A stretch of 64,000 bases of DNA. Origin: Actinernus sp. WN-2022 (Eukaryota > Cnidaria > Anthozoa > Actiniaria > Actinernidae). The first letter of the stretch is position 1; each line of letters begins with the position of its first letter. Shown here piece after piece: positions 7,530 through 18,675 of the stretch. The notes beneath the pieces are model-generated. The model searched no databases. It was not told the origin of the DNA and was given only the letters and a program-made list of their open reading frames with translations. Location of the stretch: contig JAOWCC010001589.1 of assembly GCA_030867875.1 (NCBI GenBank), positions 74,361,537 through 74,425,536 of the forward strand, written 5' to 3'. Position numbers and translations under genes: made by a program.

Positions 7530-8963
7530 TCACTGCTTAACTTTCAGCGCGTTGACGGGGCTTGCGTTGAGGGTGTCCATGAGATGGATGACTTCGCCCG
7601 GTATTGGTGTCATGTTAGGCTCTTCCGGAAGTGGCAATCGGCTTAGAGCGTCCGCATTCCTGTTCTCTCTTCCCGGTCGGTACTCTAACTCGTACTCATA
7701 TGCTGCGAGTGTTAAGGCCCACATCTGAATTCTTCCGGACACCATAGGTGGAATGGCTCGGTTTGGGCTTAACAAACCTAGCAGAGGTTTATGGTCAGTA
7801 TACACCTTGAAATGCCGACCATACAGAAATTGATGAAAACGTCTTCACCGCGAACACCATCGCCAAGGCTTCTTTATCCAACTGCGAGTACCATTCTCTG
7901 CTTGGGAGAGTGTTCTAGAACTATACGCTATGGGTTTCTTCGCTCCGCCTTCCATCGCATGTGCCAGCACGGCGCCGACGCCGTACGGTGACGCATCGCA
8001 AGACAGCACCGACTTCTTCTCGGGATCATAGTGCACCAGCACGGACGATGACTGCAGGAGATCTTTGGAAACTTGAAATGCCTTCTCCTGACGCTTATCC
8101 CATTTCCACGGCGTTTCTTTACGATCAATGCAATGGTCGTGCAATGGTTCTAAAGTGGATGAAAGCTTGGGTAGGAACTTCCCAAGAAGTTGATCATTCC
8201 CAGAAACGACTTCAGCTCAGAGATGTTAGTGGGTGTAGGCGCTTCTTTGATGGCTTTTACTTTAGCTTTCACCGGATGGAAACCTTCTGCATCTACGCGG
8301 TGCCCAAGAATTTCAAGAGACGCTTTCATGTACTGGCATTTCTTTGTCTTGAGTCGTAAACCTGCCTCTGAGAGACGTTTCAGTTTCAGGACTTGCTCGA
8401 TGTGGTCTAAGTGCTCTTCGTCGGTGTGTCCAGTGATGAGAATGTTATCGAGGAAGACTGCTACGCAGGGGATTCCTTGTAGTAATCCCTCCATAGTTCT
8501 CTGGAAGATGCCTGGAGCTGACAAAACACCGGTTACACCTGTATAACCCTTTGTGGGTATTGATTGTTACAAACTCTTTGGAATCTTCATCCAAAAGTAT
8601 TTGTTCATATGCATGGCTTAGATCTAGTTCGGTGAATGTCTTACCCCCCGCTAACTTAGTGTACAGGTCATCTATCTTTGGGATAGGGTATGCATCTAAT
8701 TTAGATACCTTGTTAACTGTGAGCTTGTAGTCTCCACAAACCGTCACAGTACCATCTGGTTTCATCACAGGCACAATGGGTGTGGCCCACTGGGAATACT
8801 GGACTGGTTCGATTGTCTCCTCTTTCTCCAGTCGTTCAAGTTCATGCTCGATTTTCTCTCTAAGCGCATAGGGAACTGACCTTGCTCTGTTAAATATGGA
8901 CGTGGCAGTTGGATCTACTTGAAACTTAGCCGTTATACCTTTGAGAGTACCCAGGTCCCCCAA
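7530..8963 (-). pseudogene. gypsy reverse transcriptase-RNase H (multiple frameshifts)
   Basis: RT begins around 8963 with SIFNRARSVPYALREKIEHEL, QWATPIVPVMKPDGTVTVCGDY and DLSHAYEQILLDEDSKEFV. A frameshift after LYRCNR leads to the next frame, SAPGIFQRTMEGLLQGI. The metal-binding YxDD box reads FLDN (VAVFLDNILITG), so the second catalytic Asp is lost. The connection and RNase H follow as HYDPEKKSVLSCDASPYGVGA and, after another shift, YTDHKPLLGLL and YRPGRENRNADALSRLP. At least three frame breaks and the missing Asp make it a pseudogene. The domain set and motifs are standard for Metaviridae. Confidence 0.88.
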
Positions 8964-9065
8964 AATAATTGAGAGTGATTCTTTAGAATATTATCCAGCT
9001 GTCTATTTGTTTGTGATAGCTGTTTGATGACTGGCCAATTTAATTTTAGCTTCTCTAGCCAATTC

Positions 9066-9310
9066 CTACCAAGTGAGGCTGGCCCTTACCCACCTTACCA
9101 CAAACAAAGGCAACTTCATTCCCTTGTCTTCATAGGACACAGTTACTTCTACTTGCCCCTTCGGTTTTACCTCTTCACAGATATAGGTACGTAAGACTAC
9201 ATCAGACTGCGCCAATGGGGGTTGCTTATCTCCCTCCCATAAGTTGTTGTAAGTACTTTCACTAATCACGGATATAGGGCTACCCCAGTATCTAGTTCCA
9301 TGGTTAAAGT
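9066..9310 (-). pseudogene. gypsy aspartic protease remnant
   Basis: Reading from about 9300 down, a TMELDTG active-site segment is followed after a one-base frame change by S-PISVISESTYNNLW, and then by VTVSYEDKGMKLPLFVV and a shortened flap/C-terminal region. The catalytic DTG is still readable but the frame is broken directly after it. In an intact element this domain matures Gag-Pol. Stretches on both sides (8964-9065 and 9311-9484) are degenerate linker sequence. Confidence 0.7.
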
Positions 9311-9484
9311 CTCCCCAATAATGTTCATGTTTACTTTGTATGGGGATGGTGGTTGCTACTTATTTGGAAAAAGGAATATGCGTCGGTAGATTGTCCTTCA
9401 TCTGAGGCTACTCCCTCCCCAATCTCTTTAGGGTACGACCCACTCCTTTCTAGATGATGGGTTCCCTGTGGTTTGTGTGAGCTT

Positions 9485-10223
9485 TCACCAAGTTTTTGCT
9501 CTCTTTTTTCTTACGGCATGCACGGAGATATGGCCAGAAATTAAACAAGAATGACATTTAGCATCTTTAAAGCGGCGATCATTCGCATTGTGCTTCCCTT
9601 CACAGCGATAGCATTTTATTTCTTGATTATGTTTCTTTGGGGCAGTACTCTTGCTGGCTAACTTGTTTACCGTGGGATTTGAACCAGTGTTCTGATTATT
9701 ATGCCAATCCAAAACATCTTTATCGGCAGCTTCAATAGCTAGGGCAATGTCTTCTGCTTTTTTCAAGGTTAGTTTTGGCTCAGCCAGCAATATGCGCTGG
9801 GTTTTCTTATCGCTTATGCCACAAACTAGACGGTCGCGTAGCATTTCGTCTAGACTAGCGCCACATTCACAGTGTTCTGAGATTGATCTTAACTCGGCTA
9901 GAAACCTGACTGGGATTAACTCACCTCCCTGCTGAGTGCGATTATATAATTTGTAGCGCTGACCTATTAATGACGGTTTAGGCGTAAAGTGGGCTTGCAC
10001 GAGTTTTGTCAGATCGGTAAAACTCTTATCTTTTGGAAGCTCTGGGGCTACCAAAACTTCGGATAAGCTTGTAGGTTTTCGCTCCCACGCTGGCGAGAAA
10101 CATATATTTCTGTTTACCCTTGTCTCGTAACTCGTTGGCCTGGAAATAATGTTCCAGTCGCTCTACATAGTGATTCCACTCTTCCGAGTCTTGGTACTCG
10201 TGAATCTTTCCAAACGTCGCCAT
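9485..10223 (-). pseudogene. gag: gypsy gag (frameshifted)
   Basis: The start ATG at 10223 gives MATFGKIHEYQDSEEWNHYV, a typical gypsy Gag opening, then KYMFLASVGAKTYKLIRSF. Near 10050 the frame shifts and the protein continues as ALDDLVKAHF-like capsid sequence (FTDLTKLVQAHFTPKPSLI, RFLAELRSISEHCECGASL, MLRDRLVCGISD). The C-terminus has a nucleocapsid-like Cys/His region (CYRCEGKHNANDRRF, CHSCLISGHISVHA). Expected final cysteines of both zinc knuckles are replaced, so RNA binding is probably lost. It sits about 35 bp after the putative primer-binding site. Function in an intact element: RNA packaging and capsid assembly. This copy is inactive. Confidence 0.8.
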
Positions 10224-10257
10224 TGTGTGGCCGTTTCGGTGAATATTCTACAGTTTA

Positions 10258-10273
10258 CCTCGTCGCCAATGTG
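10258..10273 (-). other. putative primer-binding site and LTR end of gypsy element
   Basis: On the minus strand a terminal CACA is directly followed by TTGGCGACGAG, 35 bp upstream of the gag start codon. This is the expected position and layout of a tRNA primer-binding site behind a 5' LTR ending in CA. I cannot name the tRNA. Confidence 0.5.
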
Positions 10274-10562
10274 ATTTTATTCTGAACCCCGACGACAGCA
10301 AAACGTAACAATGTCACATGACTAGGTTCGGACTCAGTCCTACGCGAGCTAATACTACTACAGTCCACGAAACTACACAGTGGATATAATATAAAGCACA
10401 GAGCCGGACGACTTAATGCGTTTAAGAGATATCGTGGCACTCACTCATTCACTCACTCACTATGGTGTTAGCACGCCAAAGAGCCTGGGAAGGAGCTTCA
10501 TAAGACCAATTGATATTCGATTTATTGAGTATTTTAACCTTTAAAGATGCTGTAATACCTAC

Positions 10563-10761
10563 CACCAGACAAATATCTGAAGAAGACCTGGAACCGAGGC
10601 CCCAATCGATAGCTCACGCCAGTCTCTAATAAGGTAACCAAATAGGGAAAGCAGCATTAGAGAAATGACCCAGAAGTACCAAATACTTGTTCCAGCCATA
10701 GCGCGGTGACGAACACCAACATACTCCAAGAGAAGAATAAACATGGCCAGCGATGAACTGC
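10563..10761 (-). CDS. SLC22-like transporter, exon 3
   Basis: The acceptor taaccag|GC and donor TGGTG|gtaggt give a 199-nt exon that continues exon 2 in phase 1. It reads LLLEYVGVRHRAMAGTSIWY, the conserved helix 4-5 region of organic cation transporters, then a hydrophobic helix and WRELSIGASVPGLLQIFVWW. It ends in phase 2, just before where an ESPRWL-type loop normally follows. No later exon is found between here and position 1. The decayed gypsy element starts within about 300 bp and the Polinton follows. The gene is therefore either truncated or has an enlarged intron continuing off-window. Confidence 0.88.
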
Positions 10762-11034
10762 CTGGTTATTAAAAATAAGAAGAATATTGGTAACGCGCGT
10801 GAATTAGTCGATCAATATTTACCGATTATATAATAAAAAGATAGAAGGACCGCTGAAACAATCTCGTTCTCGAACTGCCATGGGCTAGACCTTCACATAT
10901 TCTTTAATAAAGACATTCAATCATAGGTTATGATTATTACGACTACTGAGGTTGCTTTATCGGTTTTACTAGCTTGTTCTACGATAGCCTTAAAATGTAC
11001 AACCAAATGCACAGCGTTAAGCAGTTTAACTTAC

Positions 11035-11263
11035 CAATGCAGACCCCAATGAACCCCCTCAGCAACGTGAACAACCAGAAGACGTTTACAAAGGACCCAA
11101 CGAGAGCGAGAACGTTACACAATACCGATGGGAAATACACGATGGGTTTACGACCAAACTTGTCCGACAGAATACCACCAAATAGCACACCAATCAGGTA
11201 GCCCGCAAAGACGATGCTCTTGGAAAGGCTGGCCAAACTTGACTTGTCACAGACGAGATCCCA
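11035..11263 (-). CDS. SLC22-like transporter, exon 2
   Basis: The acceptor tcatttcag|TGG and donor ATTG|gtaag delimit a 229-nt exon that joins exon 1 in phase 0 to read ...NSIVSE-WDLVCDKSSL. This is the family signature before the second membrane helix. It continues GYLIGVLFGGILSDKFGRKP, the conserved MFS loop 2-3 motif, and then FVNVFWLFTLLRGFIGVCIG (helices 3-4). It ends in phase 1. The exact signature and splice match make this the best-supported host coding sequence in the window. The intron before it is 6.6 kb and full of repeats. Confidence 0.9.
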
Positions 11264-11349
11264 CTGAAATGACATAGACGTAGCGCAGTGATTGGTTAGT
11301 TCAGACATATGATCACATCACACCCGACTACTCATTAACTATATGTTAT

Positions 11350-11640
11350 CACTTAAGGATGCAGCTATAACTTTCAAGTGTATGAATGGCCAAGTTCCCC
11401 CCATATCTATGCGACACATATCATAAGCGATCGAATGTGCACTGTCGCAAAACTAAGCATAACAATGATCTCGATATTCTTTGGTGTAGGATTGCAGCGG
11501 GACCTCAACGAGCGTTGATCTATCGTGAAGTGAAGCTATGGAATAGTTTAGCTAGTGATCATAAGAATGTAACACAATTCAATATCAAATCTTTAAAAAG
11601 GCAATCAAGCGCAACTTCTCGATGAGTTCAATGCAGATAT
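11350..11640 (+). pseudogene. non-LTR retrotransposon (LINE) ORF2 3' fragment
   Basis: The frames read KDAAITFKCMNGQVPPISMRH and then, after a frameshift, CHKRSNVHCRK and GPQRALIYREVKLWNSLAS, ending FNIKSLKRQ. This is the familiar C-terminal tail of CR1/Rex-type LINE polyproteins (ITFK-MNG...G-R-F-YR---LWNSL). Only the tail is present, as expected for a 5'-truncated insertion, and it is broken. It lies in intron 1 of the SLC22 gene, antisense to it. Confidence 0.65.
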
Positions 11641-12990
11641 TAAGTACTACCAACGGGTTTTAAGTAGATTTATGATGTATTAATTGTGACATTATTAATG
11701 TAAATAGATGCTGAACTGCCCTATGGGAGCTTTTAATAATAATTTAATTAAGAGAGGATCCATGTGAGAACCATGCAGACGAGTCTACAGTGCACCTCTC
11801 CGATTTCCTTTAAACTTGGCACACATTTATATCTTAACTAGCTAATGTCCCATGTGAAATAGTTTGGCTGAAATGTAAAAGGCCTTTGAGATATGACAAT
11901 CAAAGTGTTTGAACCCCTGAAATGCTCAAAATCAGAGCAAAATATACCTTATGTTGTAACATGTCGCAATCGCAAATGATTTTAAGTAGAAAGATAATAT
12001 TTTTACCTGCTTTAGTACTAAGTCCCGTCAGCATATTAAAACCAAAATCAACTAATTTTATTTATATTTTGTCGCTTCTGTCGAATTTTTATTTAACGCT
12101 ACTTTAATAGGTCTTTTTAAAACCCGATAAATGCTGTCTGGCAATGGCCGTTTGCAGAGTTGCGGCCTTCTTTTCTTTGAATTTAGAAATATTTCTAGAT
12201 TGACTAACAATAGATCTCTGCATCTGGTAAAAAAATCTCTGTAAAGTTAATGCTGGGTTAGAGAGTACGCACTCTCAAAATCCGCAATGTTCAGTTATTG
12301 AACAAACGACGATATGGTGATACGGCGATTTTTTCCCGATTAAAATCGAAAATACGGTGAACTTCACAGATTTTCTGCCAATAATTGCTTTAACAATTCG
12401 AATGCACATTCATTTTCAATATTATTTTAGTTTTGAAGGGTGATCAAGTCCATCACCCGATATGCGGATGTCTAAAGTGACTGAATTATTGTCGAGTTTG
12501 ACCGAGTCAAAGCTGAAAAATAGGTACTCATAGTTTATGGCAGTATCTTCGTTTAAAATTGTTTGATTGGATCAAAGACAATAAATTTTCTTTGAATATG
12601 ATATATAGAGGATTTCAAACTACGCTACGCTTTAAATACAGCTTCTAATCCGAGTCACTCTGACTTTTGCGAGCCTCTGTAGCGGGGTGAATGAGTGACA
12701 AGTGGAAATGTACGTACAGTCGTATTTAGGTTCGTTAGCCCGGGTTCGTTAGCCGATTCTCTATTCAAGTTTTTAGTTTTTATTCTGTAAAGAAACGATG
12801 TTTTCTTTTCATATTTAAAAAAAACCTAATGGTTTCGTTTTCTTGGAAGCCCTTTATTATGTTTTCTGATGTCGTTACTACCTTGTTAAGGACTCAATTT
12901 TTTTCAATCTTGTGCATAATATTCTGTTCGTTCCGTTGAAATACCAAAATTTGTGTATAATCCATGAAATCAAATGTGGTATCACCGAAA
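11641..12990. other. intronic sequence without recognised gene
   Basis: AT-rich DNA inside the first SLC22 intron. I see only short open frames with stops in all frames, no splice-delimited exon and no clear terminal repeats. Confidence 0.5.
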
Positions 12991-13734
12991 TAGATGAAAT
13001 CCCTGTAGTGATATAATGATATCTCAAGAATGCGTGACAGGAACTGCGTGTAACGTCTGCACGTGTATTTCCCGCCCTATCCACGAGATGGATTTGGACT
13101 TGATGGAGTGCTCATTTTGTGTATATTCAACGAAGGAATGTGGTATATCTTCTCGGCGTTACCATGAAAGGCATTGAAGGCTTTCTTCACTTTTTTTTCC
13201 GCTCTTCTAAATCAATGATTTTTTTTGCTATACTAAGAAATGCCTTGAGACTTGGCGGGGATGTTGTTGATGGCGCGTGTCAGGTAAAATTATCATAAAA
13301 TTTATAAATATGTTCACCTGTACTGTACTGTCTAGACAGGGTATTTTATTCATTTTTGATTTTAGATGAAATCCCTGTAGTGATATAATGATATCTCAAG
13401 AATGCGTGACAGGAACTGCGTGTAACGTCTGCACGTGTATTTCCCGCCCTATCCACGAGATGGATTTGGACTTGATGGAGTGCTCATTTTGTGTATATTC
13501 AACGAAGGAATGTGGTATATCTTCTCGGCGTTACCATGAAAGGCATTGAAGGCTTTCTTCACTTTTTTTTCCGCTCTTCTAAATCAATGATTTTTTTTGC
13601 TATACTAAGAAATGCCTTGAGACTTGGCGGGGATGTTGTTGATGGCGCGTGTCAGGTAAAATTATCATAAAATTTATAAATATGTTCACCTGTACTGTAC
13701 TGTCTAGACAGGGTATTTTATTCATTTTTGATTT
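12991..13734. repeat. perfect 372-bp tandem duplication
   Basis: 12991-13362 and 13363-13734 appear identical base for base, starting TAGATGAAATCCCTG and ending TTTTTGATTT. All six frames contain stops, so it does not encode protein. The identity implies a very recent duplication or an assembly artefact. Confidence 0.85.
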
Positions 13735-13753
13735 TAGGGCGGGGTGGTAATGC

Positions 13754-14461
13754 ACTAGTCAAAGTAAACCCCCCCCCCCCATCTCCCCCAACCCGGGACA
13801 GGGTGGGGATTAGTGGAGAATTTGAAAAACGGGGGAGACAAATAGAGAAAAATGCCCCACCAATTGCGGCAATTGACCTATATCATTATGACGTCAAATC
13901 AAAACAATCTATTGTTTAAACGCTAAGGATCACGGTCGTGGGAGGGGGACAAAACAGCAACAACACAAAGGAAATCGCTATCAAATGCATTTTGTAGAAC
14001 GTAGAATAGCGGTAACAGCCACCAAATACGGTAAATATTGTGGGATAAACATTGATACAGCTGATATCTGGAAACCAGACAATTCGAAGTTAAATTTTCC
14101 TCAGCAGAGCAGATTTAGTTAAAAATTCTATTGTTCAAGTCGATTCTGTCCCCCTCGTAAACAAGCCGTGACGTCATAATGATATAGGGTAATTGTAGAC
14201 AGCAAAATGCCCCACCCCTGGGGACTCGTTTAATAAAAACATCACTCAACAAGCTGTTCAAATAACCTAACGTAAGCATGACCTGTCGTCTGTCTGCCTA
14301 TAAACATAGCAGGCCCCACCTCAGCTAGCGAGTCGAATACCTGTTATTTACCCACCCCCTAGAGCACTCTACCTCAATAAATGTGATCCTTAGCCCCACA
14401 TTCCCCCCACCCTGTACCAGGTTGGGAGGGGGAGGGGGTGTGGGGGTTTACTTTGACTAGT
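13754..14461. mobile_element. TIR element (~708 bp) containing a nested MITE
   Basis: ACTAGTCAAAGTAAACCCCC at 13754 is mirrored by its reverse complement ending at 14461, and imperfect similarity continues for about 60 bp through C-rich/G-rich tracts and a shared ACAGGGTGGGG. With the flanking C and G the ends read CACTAG...CTAGTG. No convincing target-site duplication was found, so the superfamily is not assigned. The centre is occupied by a second element with its own terminal repeats (13871-14194). Confidence 0.65.
13871..14194 (+). mobile_element. MITE family 1, copy 1 (324 bp)
   Basis: The terminal inverted repeats read AATTGACC then TATATCATTATGACGTCA, and the reverse complement closes the right end. 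The body is the reverse complement of 19285-19612 over its whole length with few mismatches. It is non-coding and inserted inside the 13754-14461 element. Confidence 0.75.
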
Positions 14462-15468
14462 GAATAATGGCTCACTCTCCGCTTAAAGCTGCCTGTGATA
14501 CACTTATATGCGATTTGTTACTGGCGTCCTCGTATCTCTTTATAGCGGAGCTCGTTGCATAAAAAACATAGAAAATCAATATGGAAAACAAAAGATAAAA
14601 GAACAACCCACACAAGTGAAAACAAAATCACGCCGCGCGCCTCGCCCGCTCGCAGACGTAAACGTCGGTACACACGAAGGTACAAGTCACGTGTCCTGAT
14701 ATCCTGTTCCCCGCGGACACCGGACATCCTACAGCTGAGAAACCACAAACCTCGTACACAAAGAATAACGTATTTCTGTACAGTTTTAAGGTAATAGACC
14801 AGTTCGCGGTTAATTCCGACATTTTGAAAGGGGTGTAAACATGGCGCGATATAGTGTTTGCATGGGAATCCGATGCCAAATAAAATTCGTAAAATAGAAT
14901 TTCTGAAATATTCTTCAGATACAAACTTAAGATACCAGGTAAAAGATTAACTGATCGAAATTTGAGGGATGTAGCTGTGCTGGGAAGCATGCAATCGTGG
15001 TTTTAGTTTTCCATACATTTGTCTGTAAAAACGAGTAAAAGTCCGCGGGAAAATTTGCGCAAAAAAATCAATCTTCCAGGAAGGAAAACATTTTTGTGAA
15101 GCATTTCAATGACATTTTTTTTGTTTCGATGAGGCAAGATTTGCTTCCGCAACAATGTTTCCACGTTGGCTACGGAGGAAAACAATGTTTACTAGGCTCC
15201 AGTGACACACAGTATATGTGATTCTTAGCAACACAAACCCATACCCCACCGGCAAGACAATTTGACACAGTGCGCATTCGTTAGTTTTTTCTGCAACAAC
15301 GTTTCCTCGTTTATCCACCCGTGCAGCAAAACATTTGTATGCTTCCTGCTCGTTCAATTAGCCACCCAGGCAACATTAAGAGAAACAGAGAAGCGCAGTG
15401 TTCGTGCCTCCGCCTTTTCGATCCCTCGTGCCTCGGATGATCACGTAAAATGGCGGTCCCGTCTCACG
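14462..15468. other. intronic sequence without recognised gene
   Basis: Continuation of SLC22 intron 1. It contains a GC-rich patch near 14630-14720 and short open frames on both strands, none with recognisable motifs or splice support. Confidence 0.45.
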
Positions 15469-15550
15469 CAATCTCGTTCTCATAGCCCGCGATCTTTTGG
15501 CCAGTATCTTGGCGCTGGTCAAAAGATCGCGGGCTCTGGAAACGAGATTG
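15469..15550. mobile_element. 82-bp fold-back with 9-bp direct flanks
   Basis: The left arm CAATCTCGTT...AGCCCGCGATCTTTTG pairs with CAAAAGATCGCGGGCT...AACGAGATTG around a short loop. CGTCTCACG occurs immediately outside both ends (15460-15468 and 15551-15559), as expected of a 9-bp target-site duplication. Confidence 0.75.
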
Positions 15551-15559
15551 CGTCTCACG

Positions 15560-17430
15560 ACGCTCGTATTCATCAGCAGCTGTGTATCACAGGACGCTAA
15601 GGAACCACATAAGACGTTAAACAAATATCTGGCAGTGACCACCCTCAGTGCTTGTTGGTCAGCCGCATTAATGGGGAGATAACTAACATAACTACTCATG
15701 CTTGTAAACTGCGTGGCTTACCGTGTGTACCTATAAACAGCAGTCTGAGCAAGCGCCCCGTACATACATGTATATGTATATCCAGCGTAATTCAGCTTAG
15801 CTTCGTGCTGGCGAGTCTGGATAAAGTCTGTCACGATCCACACAATATGTTTCATCGTTCACCCAGATGTTTTCTGAACCCTTTTCTAAGATAGTTTGTA
15901 GCAATAGCAACATACGTCAGACATTTCTGAACTTCGCTTTCCGGGATGGCACTGCGCTCCAGTTCGACACCGACACAGCTGATTAGGCCATCCCAATAAA
16001 ATGCAAATACGTAGAGAGCTAGGAAAAGAGGTGTAGTTGAAAGTATGTTCTTCAATCCTTTTTTTTAACTTTTCCCCAAAATTGGGTCAATGTCAAGCTT
16101 TGTATTTTTGTTAACGTTTCCAAAAAAAATTGGGTCGGTCGGGAGATGGAAACGGAACATTTTATTGGGATGGCCTTATGTGAGTCGTGTGAATATACAG
16201 GATATATGCATGGGATGTTAGAAACCATTTATAATTCATTGTCGTGACCTTGTGTATGAATGTACGCAAACATTTGACCCTATAACAGTTACACATATCA
16301 GGTGCATCATGGGTAATTTTAACCTATAATCAGCTTTAAAAAAATAGAAGTTTTGCAAACAAAATTATGTAGATGTATTAAGTAGTGCATTATGATTATT
16401 TTCAGTTCTGTTTCATGAGATTCATAAATATTTCAATATAAATTACCCACACTGGTATATATGTTGGGCCCACATGGAATAATAGGAAAATTGGAGGGAC
16501 CACAGACGAAATGATAAAACACCGGATCTCCTAGCGTGTAGGGATCTGATCAGCAATATATATGTAAATTGGCAAGAAAGGAAAGGCTGATTCAACGGTA
16601 GAGAGTTTTTTTCTTCCAATATTCCACATGGAATGTACACATCTGTGTTCGGGCTAACTGTGGTGCACAACAGCAGACTGGGTTCTAGTCCTAAACAAAA
16701 TGGCGGCTGCTACAAAGCCATTCCTGTATTTCGGGTAAATGTTCTTTCGGTTTAAAATCGACAAGAAGATAATTATCGTAAGTTGTGGCTTCGAGACCAT
16801 GACAGAGCTGGGGAGGAGAGCACAAATAAGGCTAGAATCAGGTATGCATTTATCGCTGATTCATCCTTCGTATTACTAATTTCTCTTATTTTGAAGTTGA
16901 TTGTTAATTAGTTGATCGTTAATTGCAAAAGCATAGGCATAAGTGACAAATAAATTTATCACGCAGTTATTTTAGGGCTATGTTTCTCATTCCTGTCCGT
17001 TATTTGTCCCGTTATTCTGCACACGACACAGCTTACCTCTAGCGTTGATTGTTTATTTACGTTGGACCCGGGCGTTGGGAGTATGTTACTTTGGCCTAAC
17101 TGCTCCTACTGAGCTGAATAAACTTTACAAACTTTTTAGTCCCCAGTTGTATTTCCAAATGACTGATCTACAAAACAACAACTCTCTCATCTTCTACAAT
17201 TTCGCCGCATCGATAGTATTCGAATGTCATTTTACCCTAAAATTTGCCTTTTTGAAAATAATTTCGGAAGTCACTTGTACATGAAAGCCTTACTCCTTGA
17301 ATACTGATTTTTTTTGGCACTTATATCATAATTAAATTGCAATTGGTCGTGTTTATGCTGTAGAAACGTTTTGTGTATATAGCTTATATGGTTTGTTAAA
17401 AAATGTTCTGTAAACATGACTAAAGATATA
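15560..17430. other. intronic sequence, nothing recognised
   Basis: AT-rich, stop-rich DNA of SLC22 intron 1. A short ATGGCGGC-type start context occurs at 16698 (12 codons, then gtaaat) but has no supporting downstream exon. Confidence 0.4.
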
Positions 17431-17437
17431 TAGTGGA

Positions 17438-17464
17438 AATACCCCTCAAACCGAGGGGTATTTT
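17438..17464. other. perfect 11-bp hairpin
   Basis: AAATACCCCTC pairs exactly with GAGGGGTATTT across a 5-nt loop. It is isolated in the intron, about 400 bp downstream (minus strand) of exon 1. Role unknown. Confidence 0.5.
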
Positions 17465-17856
17465 CCCCAAAATATTCTACCAAGTCTAATGCCAGGCCAA
17501 TAGTAATATATATGCAAAATATGAACAAAATCTGAGATGTACCATGTAGACTCATTTTTTCAGGGTGCATGGTTTTCACATGGATGCCCTCTTAATTAAT
17601 GAATGAATGAGGTGACTTTAATCTCAGACAATGCATGGTGTTAGGATGTCATACTTTTTAGTTATTTTATTACCCAGTTTTATGCACGCTAATAGGAAGG
17701 TCAGTTGTACAACTCTATCCTATATGAGTAGCAAAGTTATGGATCTAGCTGGTATGCAATTTCCCACAAACAAAAGAACAGAGCCGAATTTAACACTCGG
17801 GCCACCACAGGCAGCCCGAGTAACAATAAACAGATTGAAAAGTAACGGCGTCTTAC

Positions 17857-18164
17857 CTCGGACACTATGGAGTTGAACTGACTTGTATCGAACTCCCAGT
17901 CTTCTCTTGATAGGGTACACCGTACGTTATAGTCATCTTGTCCTGGTGCGATACTACCCGTCACGTTACACGCTGTACTGTTTGAAGCACATCTCCAGGG
18001 AGGTTCGGCGGCAAGAAAGGTCGGGATCATAACTTGGAAACCGTCTCCGAAGATCTTCATAAATGCCATGATGAAAAGCAAACGGAGTTGGTATCGACCA
18101 AAACTACCGATTTTCTCCATGACGTCATCCACAGTAAGGGCATGTCCAGCCAGTAAGGCGGATT
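17857..18164 (-). CDS. SLC22-like organic ion transporter, first recognised coding exon
   Basis: The exon is bounded on the minus strand by an acceptor (ttcttttag|AA) and a strong donor (GAG|gtaaga). Its reading includes DDVMEKIGSFGRYQLRLLFI, the N-terminal helix found at the start of SLC22 family transporters. A long extracellular loop follows with several Cys (WRCASNSTACNVTG, YNVRC) and a C-terminal SQFNSIVSE that leads into exon 2. The first in-frame ATG is at 18120-18118, but the frame is open to the acceptor, so a small upstream exon may carry the true start. SLC22 proteins are plasma-membrane carriers of the major facilitator superfamily that move organic cations, anions or carnitine; the substrate cannot be predicted from this fragment. 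Confidence 0.82.
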
Positions 18165-18544
18165 CTAAAAGAATAACATCAAATTAAACATTTTATCTTA
18201 TAAATAATTATCGGGAGCATCCTAAGAACGCGTGGTCTCAATGGCTAAAAGACATGAGCTTTAATTCCGAAATACAGGCTTCAGCTGAAAAAAACACGTG
18301 GTCATAATCAAGCCAATCAGCAACGAGACGCTTTGCAAGCAGCACCAGCATGGTTTTCTTTCAACACTCTCGTCTAGCAGCATATTACACCTTGTTTATA
18401 TTATAAAACAAATTATTTTTATTATTTTTCTTGAGCAATTTTCTTTCAGCAATTTCGCCTTGCGTGAAATGTGCTTAGTTGGCTCTTTTGCCTCCCCCCC
18501 CCCCCCCCCAAATACCAGAATGAGGAAAGAAGAGCTAAACGAAA

Positions 18545-18625
18545 TGATGGACTCGATGGACTCGAACTCACAACCTTGCAAACTGGGAACTGTTAACTCG
18601 TGAGCACTTTCCGACTGTGCTATCT
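18545..18625 (-). mobile_element. tRNA-derived SINE head
   Basis: On the minus strand TAGCACAGTCGG (box A-like, 18622-18611) and GAGTTCGAGTCC (box B-like, ~18568-18557) have the spacing of an internal RNA polymerase III promoter, but the arms do not fold into a proper cloverleaf. The tract downstream runs into a long G/C homopolymer. This is best read as a SINE 5' region and not a functional tRNA gene. Confidence 0.55.
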
Positions 18626-18675
18626 TAAGGGGCGGACCATTAGAAAAGTAAAGGAGGGGGATGGGACATTTTAGC

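Larger units (their letters stand above)
6566..10270 (-). mobile_element. Ty3/gypsy LTR retrotransposon, decayed
   Basis: Gag, protease, reverse transcriptase, RNase H and integrase remnants occur in canonical gypsy order on the minus strand but in several frames. A primer-binding-site-like TTGGCGACGAG follows a CACA end at 10273-10258, immediately upstream of gag. This marks the probable 3' end of a 5' LTR, which would extend towards about 10450 (a ctttatattatat TATA-like motif lies there). I could not recognise a matching 3' LTR; the coding region ends at 6566, beside a fold-back and the Polinton. The right side falls in an intron of the SLC22 gene. Confidence 0.85.

Noticed and set aside
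13754..14461. CACTA-superfamily transposon
   Set aside because: The ends can be read as CACTAG...CTAGTG, but no 2-3-bp target duplication is found, so I left it unassigned.
16698..16736. Short first exon starting ATGGCGGCTGC
   Set aside because: Only 12 codons before a weak donor and no downstream partner exon.
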